From Odobenus rosmarus divergens (lineage: Eukaryota; Chordata; Mammalia; Carnivora; Odobenidae), in contig NW_004450331.1 in the NCBI RefSeq assembly GCF_000321225.1, positions 2,096,090 to 2,160,089 of the forward strand: a DNA stretch of 64,000 bases, in the 5' to 3' direction. A model generated the notes under the pieces. It did not search any database, was not told where the DNA came from, and was given only the letters and a program-made list of their open reading frames with translations. Below are positions 11,847-23,073 of the stretch, piece after piece (within the stretch, counting starts at the first letter, position 1; each line of letters starts with the position of its first letter). The translations under genes and the position numbers were made by a program.

Positions 11847-12584
11847 TAAATCCACTAGGATGGCTATAATCACAAGGTCAGAAAATCACAAAACAACAGA
11901 CAAAGGATGTGGAGAATGCAGAGCTCTCATACACTACTGCTAAGAGTATCAATTTCAGGGTGGTACAGCCACTCCAGACAACAGTGTGGCAGTTCCTCAA
12001 AACCTTAAATGGTTACTTTAGGACTCAACAACTGCACTACTATGTATATTCCCAAGAGAAATGAAAACATGTTCGCATCAAAAAACTGTACGTGAATGTT
12101 CACAGCAGCATTATTCACAATAGCCAAAAACAGTGCAAACAACCAACATGTCCTTCAAGAGATGAACAGGAAAACAAAAGGTGGCGTATCCATACAATGG
12201 CCTGTAATTTGGCGACAGAAAGGACAACATACTGATACATGCTACAACACAGAGATGCCTTGAAAACATTTTGCTAAGTGAAAAATGCCAGACACAAAGA
12301 CTATATGGATTCTATTTTAATGAAATGCCCAGAATAGGCAAATCTATACAGACAAAAATATAGTGGTTGCTTAGGGCTAAGGGGTAGGTGGGGGATAAGA
12401 GGGGTCAGCTGAAGGGTACAGGATTTCTTTCTGATGTGATGAAAATATTCTAAAATTAACTGTGATGACAGTTGCACATATCTATGAATATACTAAAAAC
12501 CATTGATTTGTGTACTTTAAACAGATGAATTGCAGGACATGCGATTATCTCAGTGAAGTCATAATAAAAGGGGGTCTTTTTATA

Positions 12585-12790
12585 AGAATAAGAAACTGGA
12601 AAACAATCCGTATACCAATAAAAATAAGTTAGTCTTTTCAAATTATACAGCCATCAAAAAAGGCCATGAACGGATCTCTACAACACACCTGGTAAGTACT
12701 AAAAACTAGGCCTGCAAAACTGCACTCATGGTATCATTCCACGTATGTCAATAACCACATGTGTATAGCCAAAAAATAAAGCATGTTCAG
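12585..12790 (+). mobile_element. L1-like fragment
   Basis: AAACTGGAAAACAATCC...CAGCCATCAAAAAAGGCC resembles another old L1 3' segment. Weak. Confidence 0.45.
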
Positions 12791-12943
12791 AAAGTTCTTC
12801 ACTAAACCTCCTCATCAATGGAAATTTTCACTTTGACTTTCTATTTGGCTTTTTATATAAGCAGCATGTATTTTGCTCACAAAATGAGAACTTCTAGTTC
12901 ACGTGAGTTGGTGTCATTTACATGCTAGTAGTTAGCTTCTTTG

Positions 12944-13108
12944 TTTTTTTTTTTTTTTTTTTTTTTTGTTGTCTTTTTTTAGTTAAAGAGTGAGGGACAT
13001 GAGAAGCGGGAACGCAAGCCACTGATTTAAGAGACCAGCACATCCCTATGCATGACAAATTCCAGAATCCTAGGCACCAAAAAGTACGGTTTTCTTTGTT
13101 TTTGGTTT
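12944..13108 (-). other. Possible 3'-transduced segment of the adjacent SINE
   Basis: About 140 bp of apparently unique sequence lies between a T run of about 24 at 12944-12967 and the SINE beside the gap. TAGCTTCTTTG occurs before the T run (12933-12943) and after the SINE head (13355-13365), so SINE plus extra sequence look like one insertion. Confidence 0.6.
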
Positions 13109-13120
13109 TTTTTTTTAAAG

Positions 13121-13170
13121 NNNNNNNNNNNNNNNNNNNNNNNNNNNNNNNNNNNNNNNNNNNNNNNNNN
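13121..13170. other. Assembly gap (50 Ns)
   Basis: Fifty consecutive N. Both flanks carry the same motif, a T run followed by AAAG, which is the poly-A end of a minus-strand SINE. The gap may be an unresolved overlap rather than real missing sequence. Confidence 0.99.
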
Positions 13171-13354
13171 TTTTTTTTTTAAAGATTTATTTGACAGAGA
13201 GAGACCAGGAGAGCACAGGCAGGGCGAGGGGTAGAGGGAAAAGCAGGCCCCCTCGCTGAGCAAGGAGCCCGATGCGGGACTCAATCCCAGGACCCTGAGA
13301 TCATGACCCAAGCCGAAGGCAGACGCTTAACTGACTGAGCCACCCAGGAGTCCC
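13171..13354 (-). mobile_element. CAN SINE beside the assembly gap
   Basis: Minus-strand copy: T run, AAAGATTTATTTGACAGAG, CT body, then GAGCCACCCAGGAGTCCC head. Followed by TAGCTTCTTTG, whose partner is at 12933. Confidence 0.95.
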
Positions 13355-13365
13355 TAGCTTCTTTG

Positions 13366-13857
13366 CTTTCTTAACACAGACGTACTGCAGGAGGACTCAG
13401 GAGACAACCTGAAAGAGCTCCCACCGGCTAAAAATGGGACAAACTATCAGTAAAGCTAACAAAAATAGACTGAGACACAAATATTATAAACTCAAGTATC
13501 AAGTATACAAACTCAAATATTTAAAAGTATCTGTTACCGCTGGAGAATCAAGGCTGGTAAATAAACAGAAACAAACACTGCCTTTCTTGTAGGAAATTAA
13601 TCTCACAGTAACCAAATAGTATCTCTGCAGAAGTTTCTCTTTATAAAAGTATTTCAATTAATGAGAATAAAGCTGAAAAGTCACCCTTTTTGCTTCCCTT
13701 CATAAAATGATTTCTCAAAAACTATGGATGCTAAATTACAAAAAGGAAACCAAATATGTGCTTCCTGACAGACGTCTGTACTACCACCTATGAATTATTC
13801 TCGCTTAAAGAGAAGCTGGGGGGGTGGGGTGGTAGAAAATCTGCATATGGCCAAGAC
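13366..13857. other. Intron, nothing recognised
   Basis: No exon or repeat identified. Confidence 0.6.
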
Positions 13858-14036
13858 TTGTGGTCTCAACCTTGGCAACACAGCAGCATCACGTGGAGAG
13901 CTTAAAATACTAAGCCTGGGCCCTAACCCTGGAGTTATGATTTAATTAGTCTGAAATATAGCCTGGACATTAAAATTTTTTATAAACTCCCCGGGTGGTT
14001 CTAACATGCAGCCACGGTGACGATCCCTGCTCTAGA
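13858..14036 (+). mobile_element. MER5A-like hAT element
   Basis: GTCTCAACCTTGGC...ATCACGTGGAGAGCTTAAAA...GGTGGTTCTAACATGCAGCC follows MER5A. Non-autonomous; no transposase. Confidence 0.85.
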
Positions 14037-14222
14037 CTTAACTACCAATTCACAGGAATATAGAGGACTGAGAAACAAAGCTACAAACTACAAGGGTAGA
14101 ATCAACTAACCTATTGTGACAGGACAAAAAAAAAAAAAAAAAATCCAGTTTCTTCAACATGGAACAAGGTAACAAAATGGAGAACCCAAAGATTAAGAGG
14201 CTTAAGAGTGGGGCACCTGGAG

Positions 14223-14408
14223 ACGCCTGGGTGGCTCAGTCGGTTAAGCATCTGCCTTTGGCTCAGGTCATGATTTCCGGGTCCTGGGATCAAGTCCCAT
14301 ATCGGGCTCCCTGCTCAGCGGGGAGCCTGCTTCTCCCTGTCCCTCTTCCTGCTGCTCCCCCTGCCTATGCTCTGTCAAATAAATAAATAAAATTAAAAAA
14401 AAAAAAAA
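14223..14408 (+). mobile_element. CAN SINE
   Basis: Full-length; preceded by an extra GGGGCACCTGGAG head scrap. First of a three-SINE cluster. Confidence 0.95.
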
Positions 14409-14412
14409 AGGG

Positions 14413-14518
14413 TGGGGCACCTGGCTGGCTCAGTCCGTAGAGCCTGTGACTCTTGACCTTGGGGTTGTGAGTTTAAGCCCCACAGTGGGTGTAGAGATTA
14501 CTTTAAAAAAAAAAAATA
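14413..14518 (+). mobile_element. Short tRNA-derived SINE
   Basis: Head type (CTGGCTGGCTCAGTCCGTAG) ending GTAGAGATTACTTTAAAA; abuts the previous copy's tail. Confidence 0.93.
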
Positions 14519-14523
14519 GAATA

Positions 14524-14720
14524 TTTTTTTTGAAAGATTTTATTTATTTATTTGACAGAGAGACACAGCGAGAGAGGGAACACAAGCAGGGGGAGTGGGA
14601 GAGGGAGAAGCAGGCTTCCCACAGAGCAGGGAGCCCGATGCGGGGCTCGATCCCAGGACCCTGGAATCATGACCTGAGCCGAAGGCAGATGCTTAACGAC
14701 TGGAGCCACCCAGGCGCCCC
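14524..14720 (-). mobile_element. CAN SINE
   Basis: Full-length minus copy facing the two plus copies; flanks AATAGAATA / AAGTAGAAT look like its target duplication. Confidence 0.95.
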
Positions 14721-15039
14721 AAAAGTAGAATCTTTAAAAAAAAAAAGGCTTAAGAGAAATCAACCAACTGCAAAGTATGGACCTTATTTGGTTATAACGT
14801 TGAAAGGAAGAAATATAGAGGAAATGAGATTGGCCATAAACTGATCATTGTTGAAGTTAGGTGAAAGGCTCATGGGGTGATTCATTACACTACTCTCTTT
14901 ACATTTGTATATGCTTGAAACTACCCATTTTAGAAAGCTTTAACAATCAAACATTTTTTGAAGTTAAAGCTCTAATATGGCTGAAGAATAAGCATATAGT
15001 TCATACAAATCAGTAAGAAAATGAAAATTACCTCCAATA

Positions 15040-15189
15040 TTCTTTTAAAGATTCTAAGAAAATGAGAAAACCAGCAAATGAGACTGGAAGCAAATATTTG
15101 CAAGGCACGCGTCTGATAAACTTTTATCTGTGTGTATGTATCTCAGAAATTTCAAAACTCAGAAAACTAATTTTTAATTGTTCAAAAGA
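15040..15189 (+). mobile_element. L1 ORF2 fragment
   Basis: GAAAACCAGCAAATGAGACTGG...ATATTTGCAAGG...CTGATAAACTTTTATCTG fits L1 ORF2; continues after the SINE at 15397. Confidence 0.7.
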
Positions 15190-15396
15190 TTTAAAGATTT
15201 ATTTCAGAGAGAGAGTGCACGCAGATGTGCGTGCATGCATGTGGGGGGAGGGGCAGGAGGAGAGGGAGAGAATCTCAAGTAGACTCCCCACTGAGTGCAG
15301 AGCCCAATGCAAGGCTCGAACCTATGACCCTGAGATCATGACTTGAGCCAAAATCAAGAGTCGGAGCTCAACCAACTGAGCCACCCCGGTGCCCCA
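15190..15396 (-). mobile_element. CAN SINE
   Basis: Older minus copy; target duplication GTTCAAAAGA at both ends. Confidence 0.94.
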
Positions 15397-15512
15397 AAGG
15401 TTCAAAAGACTTCGAACACTCCACCAAAAAAATCTATGAACAGCAACTACGTGAAAAAAATGTTCAATACTTTGGGTAATGAGGGAAATGCAAATTAAAA
15501 CCACGATGAGAG
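15397..15512 (+). mobile_element. L1 ORF2 fragment
   Basis: CAAAAGACTTCGAACACT...AATGAGGGAAATGCAAATTA in L1 order. Confidence 0.8.
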
Positions 15513-15671
15513 GGGTGCCTGGGTGGCTCAGTTGGTTAAGCAACTGCCTTCGGCTCAAGTCATGATCCTGGAGTCCCGGGATCGAGTCCCGCAACAGGCT
15601 CCCTGACCCTCCCCCCTCTCATGCTCTATCTCATTCTCTCTCTCAAATAAATAAATAAAATTTTAAAAAAA
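15513..15671 (+). mobile_element. CAN SINE
   Basis: Inserted after the L1 sequence AAAACCACGATGAGAG. Body shortened after GGCTCCCTGACCC. Confidence 0.95.
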
Positions 15672-15722
15672 GTTCAATACTTTTAGTAATGAGGGAAATG
15701 CAAATTAAAACCACAATGAGAG
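15672..15722 (+). repeat. Second copy of a 51-bp L1 segment
   Basis: Repeats 15462-15512 with about four differences. Too long for an ordinary target duplication. Confidence 0.9.
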
Positions 15723-15898
15723 GGGTGCATAGGTGGCTCAGTTAGTTAAGTGTCTGCCTTCGGCTCAGGTCATGATCCCAGGACCCAGAACTTGCTCAGC
15801 AAGTTCTGCTTCTCCCTATCCCTCGGCCCCTCCCTTCCCTCATGCACAAGTACTCTCTAATAAAATTTTTAAAAATTTAAAAAAGTCAAAATTTAAAA
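15723..15898 (+). mobile_element. CAN SINE, internally deleted
   Basis: Starts after the second AAAACCACAATGAGAG. Different body from its left neighbour, so not a simple copy of it. Confidence 0.93.
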
Positions 15899-15907
15899 AA
15901 CCCCACA

Positions 15908-16095
15908 GGGCACCTGGGTGGCTCAGTTGGTTAAGCGACTGCCTTCAGCTCGGGTTATGATCCTGGAGTCCCGGGATCAAGTCGCACATCCGGCTCCATG
16001 CTTAGCGGGGGGTCTGCTTCTCCCTCTGACCCTCTTCCCTCTCGTGCTCTCATTCTCATAAATAAATAAATAAAAATAAATAAATAAATAAATAA
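15908..16095 (+). mobile_element. CAN SINE
   Basis: Third SINE at the same L1 neighbourhood; target duplication AAACCCCACA on both sides; tail is (AAAT)n. Confidence 0.95.
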
Positions 16096-17640
16096 AACCC
16101 CACAATGAGGTAATACTTCATACCCTTTAGGATGGCTAAAATAAGGATGGTAAAAATGTAGAGAAATTGCAACCATTACTAATTGCTAGTGGGAAATGTA
16201 TAATGATGCAGTCACTTTGGAAAACAATTTGGCAGTTCCTCAAAACATTAAACATAGGGTTACCATAGGTCCCTATCAAGGAAACAGGATACGCCCACAC
16301 AAAAACTTGTAAACAAATGTTCATAGCAGTATTCACAATATCTGAAAAGTGGAAACCATCCAAATGTCCATCAACTGATAAATGAACAAAATGTTATAGC
16401 TACAGAATGGAATATTATTTAGCAATAAAAAAGAATGAAGTACCAGTAATATTTAGTTTGATATAATTACACAAAGATATATTTATAGATGTGTACATAC
16501 ACAGGTTAGTATACACATATGTATTTCCTTGCTGTCAGCTGTGAGAAGCCAGAAGCAATGACACCCCAGTGGTAATGGTCATACCCACTGCCCAGGTATC
16601 TTGGTTTCTAATACCATTCTCCAATATAAAGAGCCACAGCTCCTTAAAGAAATGGCTGATTCTAGGACTAGAACAGGAATTATACAAGGTGATTGCAGAA
16701 TATCTTGTGCCGCTGGACAGTAAAAAAGTTCTCAAACAGAAAAACACACACGCACACACACACACAATGGTTAGGGTATCGTAGGGAGACAGGTACCAAC
16801 TGAAAGCTCCCAGGAGCCAAAGCTGGAACAATATCAACAAAATGAATATTGGATTATAACTCAAGATATAAAATAAATATCCACAAGTTTAAATGACTGA
16901 ATAAATGAATGAAGGAGAATAAACAAATGTCCATGGAGAAGAATTCCAAATATTTTACGTTAGGTATTCTGCCCTCAAGGAGGTAAAGCATAACTCCCCA
17001 TTCCTTAAGTGTGGGCTATACACAGTGACTTCCTTTCAATGAGTATAGTATGGAAAGGGGACTGGGCCAGGGGGCAGGTGGAGGAGCAGCTTTACGGTGA
17101 AACAATCTAACATAGCTATTTCATCCAGGGGATCAAGCTTAACTTTAAGAGTGATAAGTCATGTTGATGGTATACACTCTTGACATGATGTAACAGGAAT
17201 GGCATTTTTACCTCTGTGGCCTTCCACCCCAGAACTCATAAATCCAGTCTAATCATGAGAAGAGCTTCAGATAAGTTCCCCAGAGACATTCTGCAAATAC
17301 CCATCATACTCCTCAAAACTGTCAAGGTCATCAAAAATAAGGAAAGCCTAAAAACTATCACAGCCAAGAAGTGGCTAATGTGGTATCCTGGATGGGATCC
17401 AGGAACAGATGAGTGACATTATGTAAGAACTAAGAAAATCTGAATGAAGTATGAACTTCAGTTTATTATAAACTAGGATCCAACAAGATTGGTTCATTAA
17501 CTATGACAAATGTACCATACTAATGTAAGATGTTAGTAACAGGGGAGACTGGCTGTGGGGTATATGGGAACTTTCTGTACTACCTTTGTAATTTTTCTAT
17601 AAATCTACCAATTATTCTAAAATTACAAATTTACTTTAAA
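16096..17640 (+). mobile_element. Old L1 ORF2 end and 3' UTR
   Basis: Continues L1 ORF2 (AATGAGGTAATACTTCATACCC, TGGCAGTTCCTCAAAACATT). From about 16450 it runs into an L1M-type 3' UTR (GGTATCCTGGATGGGATCC, GTACCATACTAATGTAAGATG, GGGGTATATGGGAACTTTC) ending in poly-A. The ORF is degraded. Confidence 0.85.
16747..16766. repeat. (CA)n microsatellite
   Basis: ACACACGCACACACACACAC-type run with one G interruption, inside L1-derived 3' sequence. Confidence 0.85.
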
Positions 17641-17652
17641 AAAAAAATGAAG

Positions 17653-17746
17653 TGGGCACCTGGCTGGCTCAGTGAGTAAAGCATACAACTCAGGGTCACA
17701 AGTTTAAGCCCACGTTGGACCCAGGTGGAGCCTACTCAAGAAAAAG
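17653..17746 (+). mobile_element. Short tRNA-derived SINE, degraded
   Basis: CACCTGGCTGGCTCAGTGAG ... GGTGGAGCCTACTCAAG. Head type without CT body. Confidence 0.88.
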
Positions 17747-17752
17747 CATCTG

Positions 17753-17955
17753 GGGCGCCTGGGTGGCTCAGTTGTTAAGCGTCTGCCTTTGGCTCAGGTC
17801 ATTTTCCCAGGGTCCTGGGATCGAGCCCCACATCGGGCTCCCTGCTCCACGAGAAGCCTGCTTCTCCCTCTCCCACGCCCCCTGCTTGTGTTCCCTCTCT
17901 CACTGTGTCTCTCTGTCAAATAAATAAAATCTTAAAAAAAAAAAAAAAAAAAAAG
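17753..17955 (+). mobile_element. CAN SINE
   Basis: Full-length; target duplication AAAAGCATC / AAAAGGCATC. Confidence 0.96.
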
Positions 17956-18410
17956 GCATCAATACATGCCACAACATGAACCTTAAATAATTATATTAAG
18001 TGGAAGGAGCCAGTCACAAAAGGCTGCGTATAGTATGATCCTGTGTATCTGAAATGTCCAGAATAAGCAAATCCACAGAGACACAAAATAGATTAGTAGT
18101 TGCCGGGGACCAGTGAGAGGTGTAAAAGGGAAGCGAGTAGTAAAGGGTACAGGGTTGATTTGGGGGTGATGAAAATGCCCTAAAATTACATAGCGGTGAT
18201 GTTCTGCAACTCAATTAATACACTAAAACCCACTGAACTGTTCACTTTAGGACTAAAGTTCTCAAAACTTGCTGGTGGGAACATAAAATGGTACAGTAAC
18301 TTTGGAAAACAGTTTGGCAGTTTCTTAAACGTTAAACATATATCTATCTTGTGACCCAGTTATCCTACCCCTAGAATTCACCCAAGAGAAATACAAGTGT
18401 TGGGAGAAAA
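17956..18410 (+). mobile_element. Two old L1 fragments out of order
   Basis: 17956-18255 is the far 3' part of L1 (AGGAGCCAGTCACAAAAGGC...AGATTAGTAGTTGCCGGGG). 18256-18410 is an upstream part (GGTACAGTAACTTTGGAAAAC, GTTTGGCAGTTTCTTAAACG). The reversed order means two insertions or a rearrangement. Confidence 0.8.
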
Positions 18411-18954
18411 ACTTTTTTCCTCTAACAACTTAGGTTCTATGAATGGGGAGCCTGTCAATTTAACTGACAACAGACAGATTAACAAGAAAAAAAAATTACA
18501 AAGTTTATTCATATACCCATGTGGAAACATAAAAGAAGTGCTTCTCTAACTAGCTAAAGATGGGGATTGGTATGCCTAACTTGATGGGAGTGGGGGCAGG
18601 GGGATGAGAAAAGACTTCATAGTTAGAACCAGGGGGAGTTAAGATCTGTGATCATGTTCATTTATAAAGGAGCAAATGGTCTTTTCTTTTTTCAGGCCAG
18701 TAAGACTCCCCTGGAAAGAGATTTATGTCAGTCTCCAGAAGTTTCTGCCCTCAGTCAGAAAAAGCTTTCAATAGGCTTCTTTCAAAATCTGTTGATCTCA
18801 AATGTCTTTAAGCTTAAAATAATCTTCATACAAACTCTCAAACTCAAAGTGTGTCCCCAGAAAAGTACACATCCATGTAAGAGACCTACACATGTCAAAT
18901 GAAATACTACTACCAATTTTTGCAGATAAAATTGGCTAAGACTTTAAGTATAAA
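18411..18954. other. Intron, possible unnamed repeat
   Basis: GACAGATTAACAAGAAAAAAA...TTACAAAGTTTATTCATATA has the look of a retroelement edge, but I cannot place it. Confidence 0.35.
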
Positions 18955-18969
18955 GAAGTACAAAATTTA

Positions 18970-19098
18970 GGGGCGCCTGGGTGGCTCAGTTTGTTGACTG
19001 ACTGCCTTCAGCTCAGGTCCCAGAGCCTGCTTCTCCCTCTCCCCCTGCTTGTGCTCTCTCACACTCTCTCAAATAAATATATAAAATCTTTTTTTAAA
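18970..19098 (+). mobile_element. CAN SINE, internal deletion
   Basis: Lacks the GATCCCAGGGTCCTGGGATCG part. Target duplication AAGTACAAAATTTA at both ends. Confidence 0.95.
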
Positions 19099-19113
19099 AG
19101 TACAAAATTTATA

Positions 19114-19969
19114 CAAAAGCTTTTTAACTGCAAACATCCTAAAAGTTCACACTCCAATATGCTAGTTCAATTTATACGTATACCTGCATAGAAATGAGAA
19201 TATACCAAGCCTTTTTGTGTCATTTACTTCCCAAATTTTATCTAATGAATCTTTATTACTTATGGGGGGGGGTAGGTTGTTCCTTTAATCAGAGCTTCTG
19301 CAAAAAAGCAGAAAGCAGTTCAAAACCAAAATACCAACTGATTAAGAGCTGACCTGTCCTTTGACTGACCAACACATATAGGATACAGATGAAGCAACTG
19401 AGCCAAAGGCAAGCAAAGAATACCACTAGACTGGAGTAAACTACTACACCTCTACCAGGTAGAGATACTTGGAAGATCTGGGTAGCAGGACCCCTCCATG
19501 ACATCCCCATTCTTGCACACGAATGAAATCTCTCATATGCCAGCTAGAACTAAACCCAGAATCTGTAAGTACACTACCATCCTTCTCTCTTTCCCTCCTT
19601 CCTCGTGGGCTATGTATACAGCATACAGATCCCAAAGTCACAATTATATAGTGCACAAGACTCACATTTTTGGAAAGAAGACTAATCACCTTGGTTTGGT
19701 CTTTGCCTTTCTTTAATCTCAATTTTGTGGCTACTGAAATAGCCTCACCCCCTTAGTAACACTCTCGCTTTGTCAGGGAGTGCAAGGACAGCTATGACAG
19801 CCTTGATAGGCTTTTAAAGGCACTCAGACATTCTGACCAATTACTGGGAGCCCATGCAGATCCGTTTTTTACCTTCTTCAGAACTGAGCCCCAAACAAAA
19901 CACAAAACTGAGAACTGTCAACAATGACCAAGGAACTACAGATTGTTTCCTTAGAATCTGGTATCATGA
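19114..19969. other. Intron, nothing recognised
   Basis: Open frames on both strands around 19300-19720 are short and unrelated to known proteins. Confidence 0.6.
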
Positions 19970-20100
19970 GGGGCGTCTGGGTGGCTCAGTCGGTTAAGCT
20001 TCCAACTCTCAATTTCAGCTCAGGTCATGATCTCAGAGTTGTAAGATCAAGCCCCTTAAGATTCTCTCTCTACCTCTGACCACCCCTCCCACCCCGGGCC
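19970..20100 (+). mobile_element. CAN SINE without A-tail
   Basis: Head and body up to CTCTGACCACCCC, then no AATAAA or poly-A. Flanks GAATCTGGTATCA / GAATCAAGTATCA may be a diverged target duplication. Confidence 0.9.
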
Positions 20101-20467
20101 AAGAAGAATCAAGTATCACCAAACCAAGGCAAAATAACTGAGAAATGTTTCATCCAAATGATTTTCAACACACACACACAGTGTGTAGAAATAACAAAAA
20201 CTAACAGTTGTCTATAGACAAGCCCAATACATACTCTTGTTGAATAAACTGGTAAGATATAGAAGGCAGAATAAAATCAAAATGAGTAAGAATTTGCACA
20301 AGATTTTGACGTGACTGTTCATTAACCACCACTTCTAGCCCTTTCTGGTAAATGCATTTAGTTCAAGAAACAAGTACATTCATTGCTAAGCATTTGAAAA
20401 CAAAGGTAAAAACTGAACAACCCAGGAAATCTCATTAACAGTCATTCTAGGATATCGAGTACTCTCA

Positions 20468-20660
20468 GGGGCACCTGGGTGGTTCAGTCGGTTGAGCCTC
20501 TGACTCTTGATTTCAGCTCACGTCATGATCTTGGAGTCTTGGGATCAAGCCCTGTGTCTTAGGGAGTTGGCTTGGGATTCTTTTTCTCCCTCTTCCCCTG
20601 CACCTCCCCGTCCCCCATGCGCACTCTCTCTCAAATAAATAAATCTTAAAAGAAAAAAAT
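20468..20660 (+). mobile_element. CAN SINE
   Basis: Target duplication GTACTCTCAG / GTGCTCTCAG. Confidence 0.95.
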
Positions 20661-21242
20661 ACAGTGCTCTCAGATTAAAATGTACAACATTGCTACCCTA
20701 ATCAGCTTAGCTAGCCTCACAAAAATATAAAGACAAGGTATTTGGGTTCAGATATTATTGGGGGGGGACAATACCAAAAAAGGAAGAGAATGCTCTTCTT
20801 TACATTCATAATTCCTGCTTAGTGGTAAATGTATGGCCAATACTGCCCCCAGTATGGCAGATGTGGCCAAGGCAGGACCACCAGTCCCTACCTCATTAAC
20901 CTATTAAAAAAAAAAAAAAAAATCCCAGCGCTTGGCTAAGCCTCAAATGAGGAAAGGCAACACTTTCAGTAAACTTTTCAGAGTCCCAGATAACACAAAG
21001 GCTCAGCTCAAGAAACAGCTGATTCAGTAAGTGGTGCTACCACAACTGAAAGAAAAAAAAACCATTTTGGAGGAAAAATCCAAAGAAACTTAACTAGCTC
21101 ACTCTGCATATATACAGATCAACAAAACACACAACTATCATTGATGGTCACCTCTGGATGATAGCATGACAGGTACTTTTTTTTCTTTTTGGTTGATTTC
21201 TTTTTCCTACAATGAACACTTCTATTTAAAAATTAGAATGTG

Positions 21243-21418
21243 GGGGTGCCTGGGTGGCTCAGTTGGTTAAGCGACTGCCTTTGGCTCAGGTCATGATCCT
21301 GGAGTCCCAGATCGAATCCCGCATTGGCCTCCCTGCTCAGCAGGGAGTCTGCTTCTCCCTCTGACCCCTCCCCCCTCATATGCTCTCTCTCAAATAAAAT
21401 CTTTAACAAAATAAAAAT
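21243..21418 (+). mobile_element. CAN SINE
   Basis: Target duplication AAAATTAGAATGTG / AAAAATTGAATGTG. Confidence 0.95.
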
Positions 21419-21432
21419 AAAAAATTGAATGT

Positions 21433-23056
21433 GTATACCTCAAAGTAACATTATGTGTTAACCATACTCAATTTTTAAAAAATTACCATTAAAATTTAAA
21501 ATAAAATTATAACTAACTCCTCACAGATCCTTATTGCTTTAAGATGGCCAATGGTCAATTTCTTAGGAGTTCACAGTGAGGAGAACCTGATACCTCAGTA
21601 CCTTAGGGGACACTCAGCAAGTTTCATCACCTTGCTTATAGCGTTAACCTACTTGAACTTCCAGAATCAAGGAAAACTTGCTGTCATCCAATCTCAGCAT
21701 GTCCTCTGCCCACGTGGTCTTCTAAAAGAGCGCTTCACCTGCAGAAACTCTATGCCTATCACCTCACCACTAATCACCCTAACTGGTTTGTCATGCTAGC
21801 ACCAAACAGCACAGTTAAGGCGGCAGACACCTCATTCTTAGAAATCTCCACACACATGCCTTTTAACAAGTAAATCAGTAATACTTTAATATTCTTAATA
21901 CCTAAAAGCTGGTTAAACTGTAATCAAAGTCTCATGTCCAGGGAATATGGGCATGTAATCTCCCCTTCACTGAACAAATGTTAAGGAGAGGAAAGGTCCT
22001 ACACTGCACTAAGCACAGTTTAGATCCATGTGGAATACTGGACTCAGTTGTAAACAGTTCTCTCAGAGATTCAGAAACCATACCCCCGGAGGGAAAGAAG
22101 CTGGGAGAGGTCAGAGGTATAGAACAGAGGAGAGACAGAGATGAATGATCTGGGCAAGTGCATCTCAGAGAAACAATGTACTCCCTAAACGTGCTCTCTC
22201 CACACAATGGGAGAATCTGTATATGTCAACAAGGTAGCAGATACTCTCAAGGGAGCAGAACCAAATAGAGATTTATATAAAATGAATAGGTTTTTAAAAT
22301 ATCATTTACCCTAAGGAGACAAATAATGTTCTTTTTGCATTCCACCTGCAAACAATTGGTTGTGACTATTTGGAGCACTATGTAAGAAGGGTTCTGAGGC
22401 TTTAACTAGGCTCACTGGGAAAAGAGTTTCCCTGCTAGAGAGTCCCCCTGGTGTGGAAAGGAGGAGGCATGGCAACCTTGGATTTCCCACCATTGATCCT
22501 TGATCAGTGGATTGGATCCTTGAGAGGCCATAGTTATTCCAACAGGTACACAAATCCATACGTACTTTCATGAATTTTTGGTAAACTGAACAACAATGAA
22601 TCTTACACATGTGCATACCACAATTTTTGGATGTATGTGATTTTAGGAAGGAATTAGGCTTACTGAGAGTCTCATTTTCTAAAAGGAGGGAACCATCAAT
22701 CTAGTTCACACACCAAGGTCTTTTAGATACCAAAAAACCTGCATGACTAAGAACTACTTACCAAAAGGATGAAGCAACTTACAAAAGACAATCAACATAA
22801 GATTTTTTTTAATTTCTATTAAGGAAAAATAAGGCCAGGGGAAGTTCAGGGTTAAAAAAGATTAGTATGAAGTCAGTGGTAAAGTTGAAATTCTATACTG
22901 TAAGGTAGAGGTGACCCTTAAACTCAGGAAGAAACAACACACCAAGCTGAACCCACTCAGGAGAAAATAGCTCTTGCAAGTAGAAAGGCTCTATCATGTA
23001 CTACAAAGCTTTGTCTCTAGCAGCAGAGGGAAGCATATGAGCATAGGTCCACTTAT
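21433..23056. other. SINE-free intron stretch
   Basis: About 1.6 kb without recognisable repeats or exons; AT-moderate. Confidence 0.6.
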
Positions 23057-23073
23057 TAAACAAACATTAATTA

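Larger units (their letters stand above)
11098..12545 (+). mobile_element. Old L1 ORF2/3' end, interrupted
   Basis: L1 pieces at 11098-11181, 11554-11636 and 11850-12545 join in consensus order (AAAAATGGG then CAGAGGACCTGAATAAACAT, then the TGGCAGTTCCTC and GATGAACAGG parts). They are interrupted by a SINE, a carnivore L1 3' end and another SINE. Confidence 0.88.
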
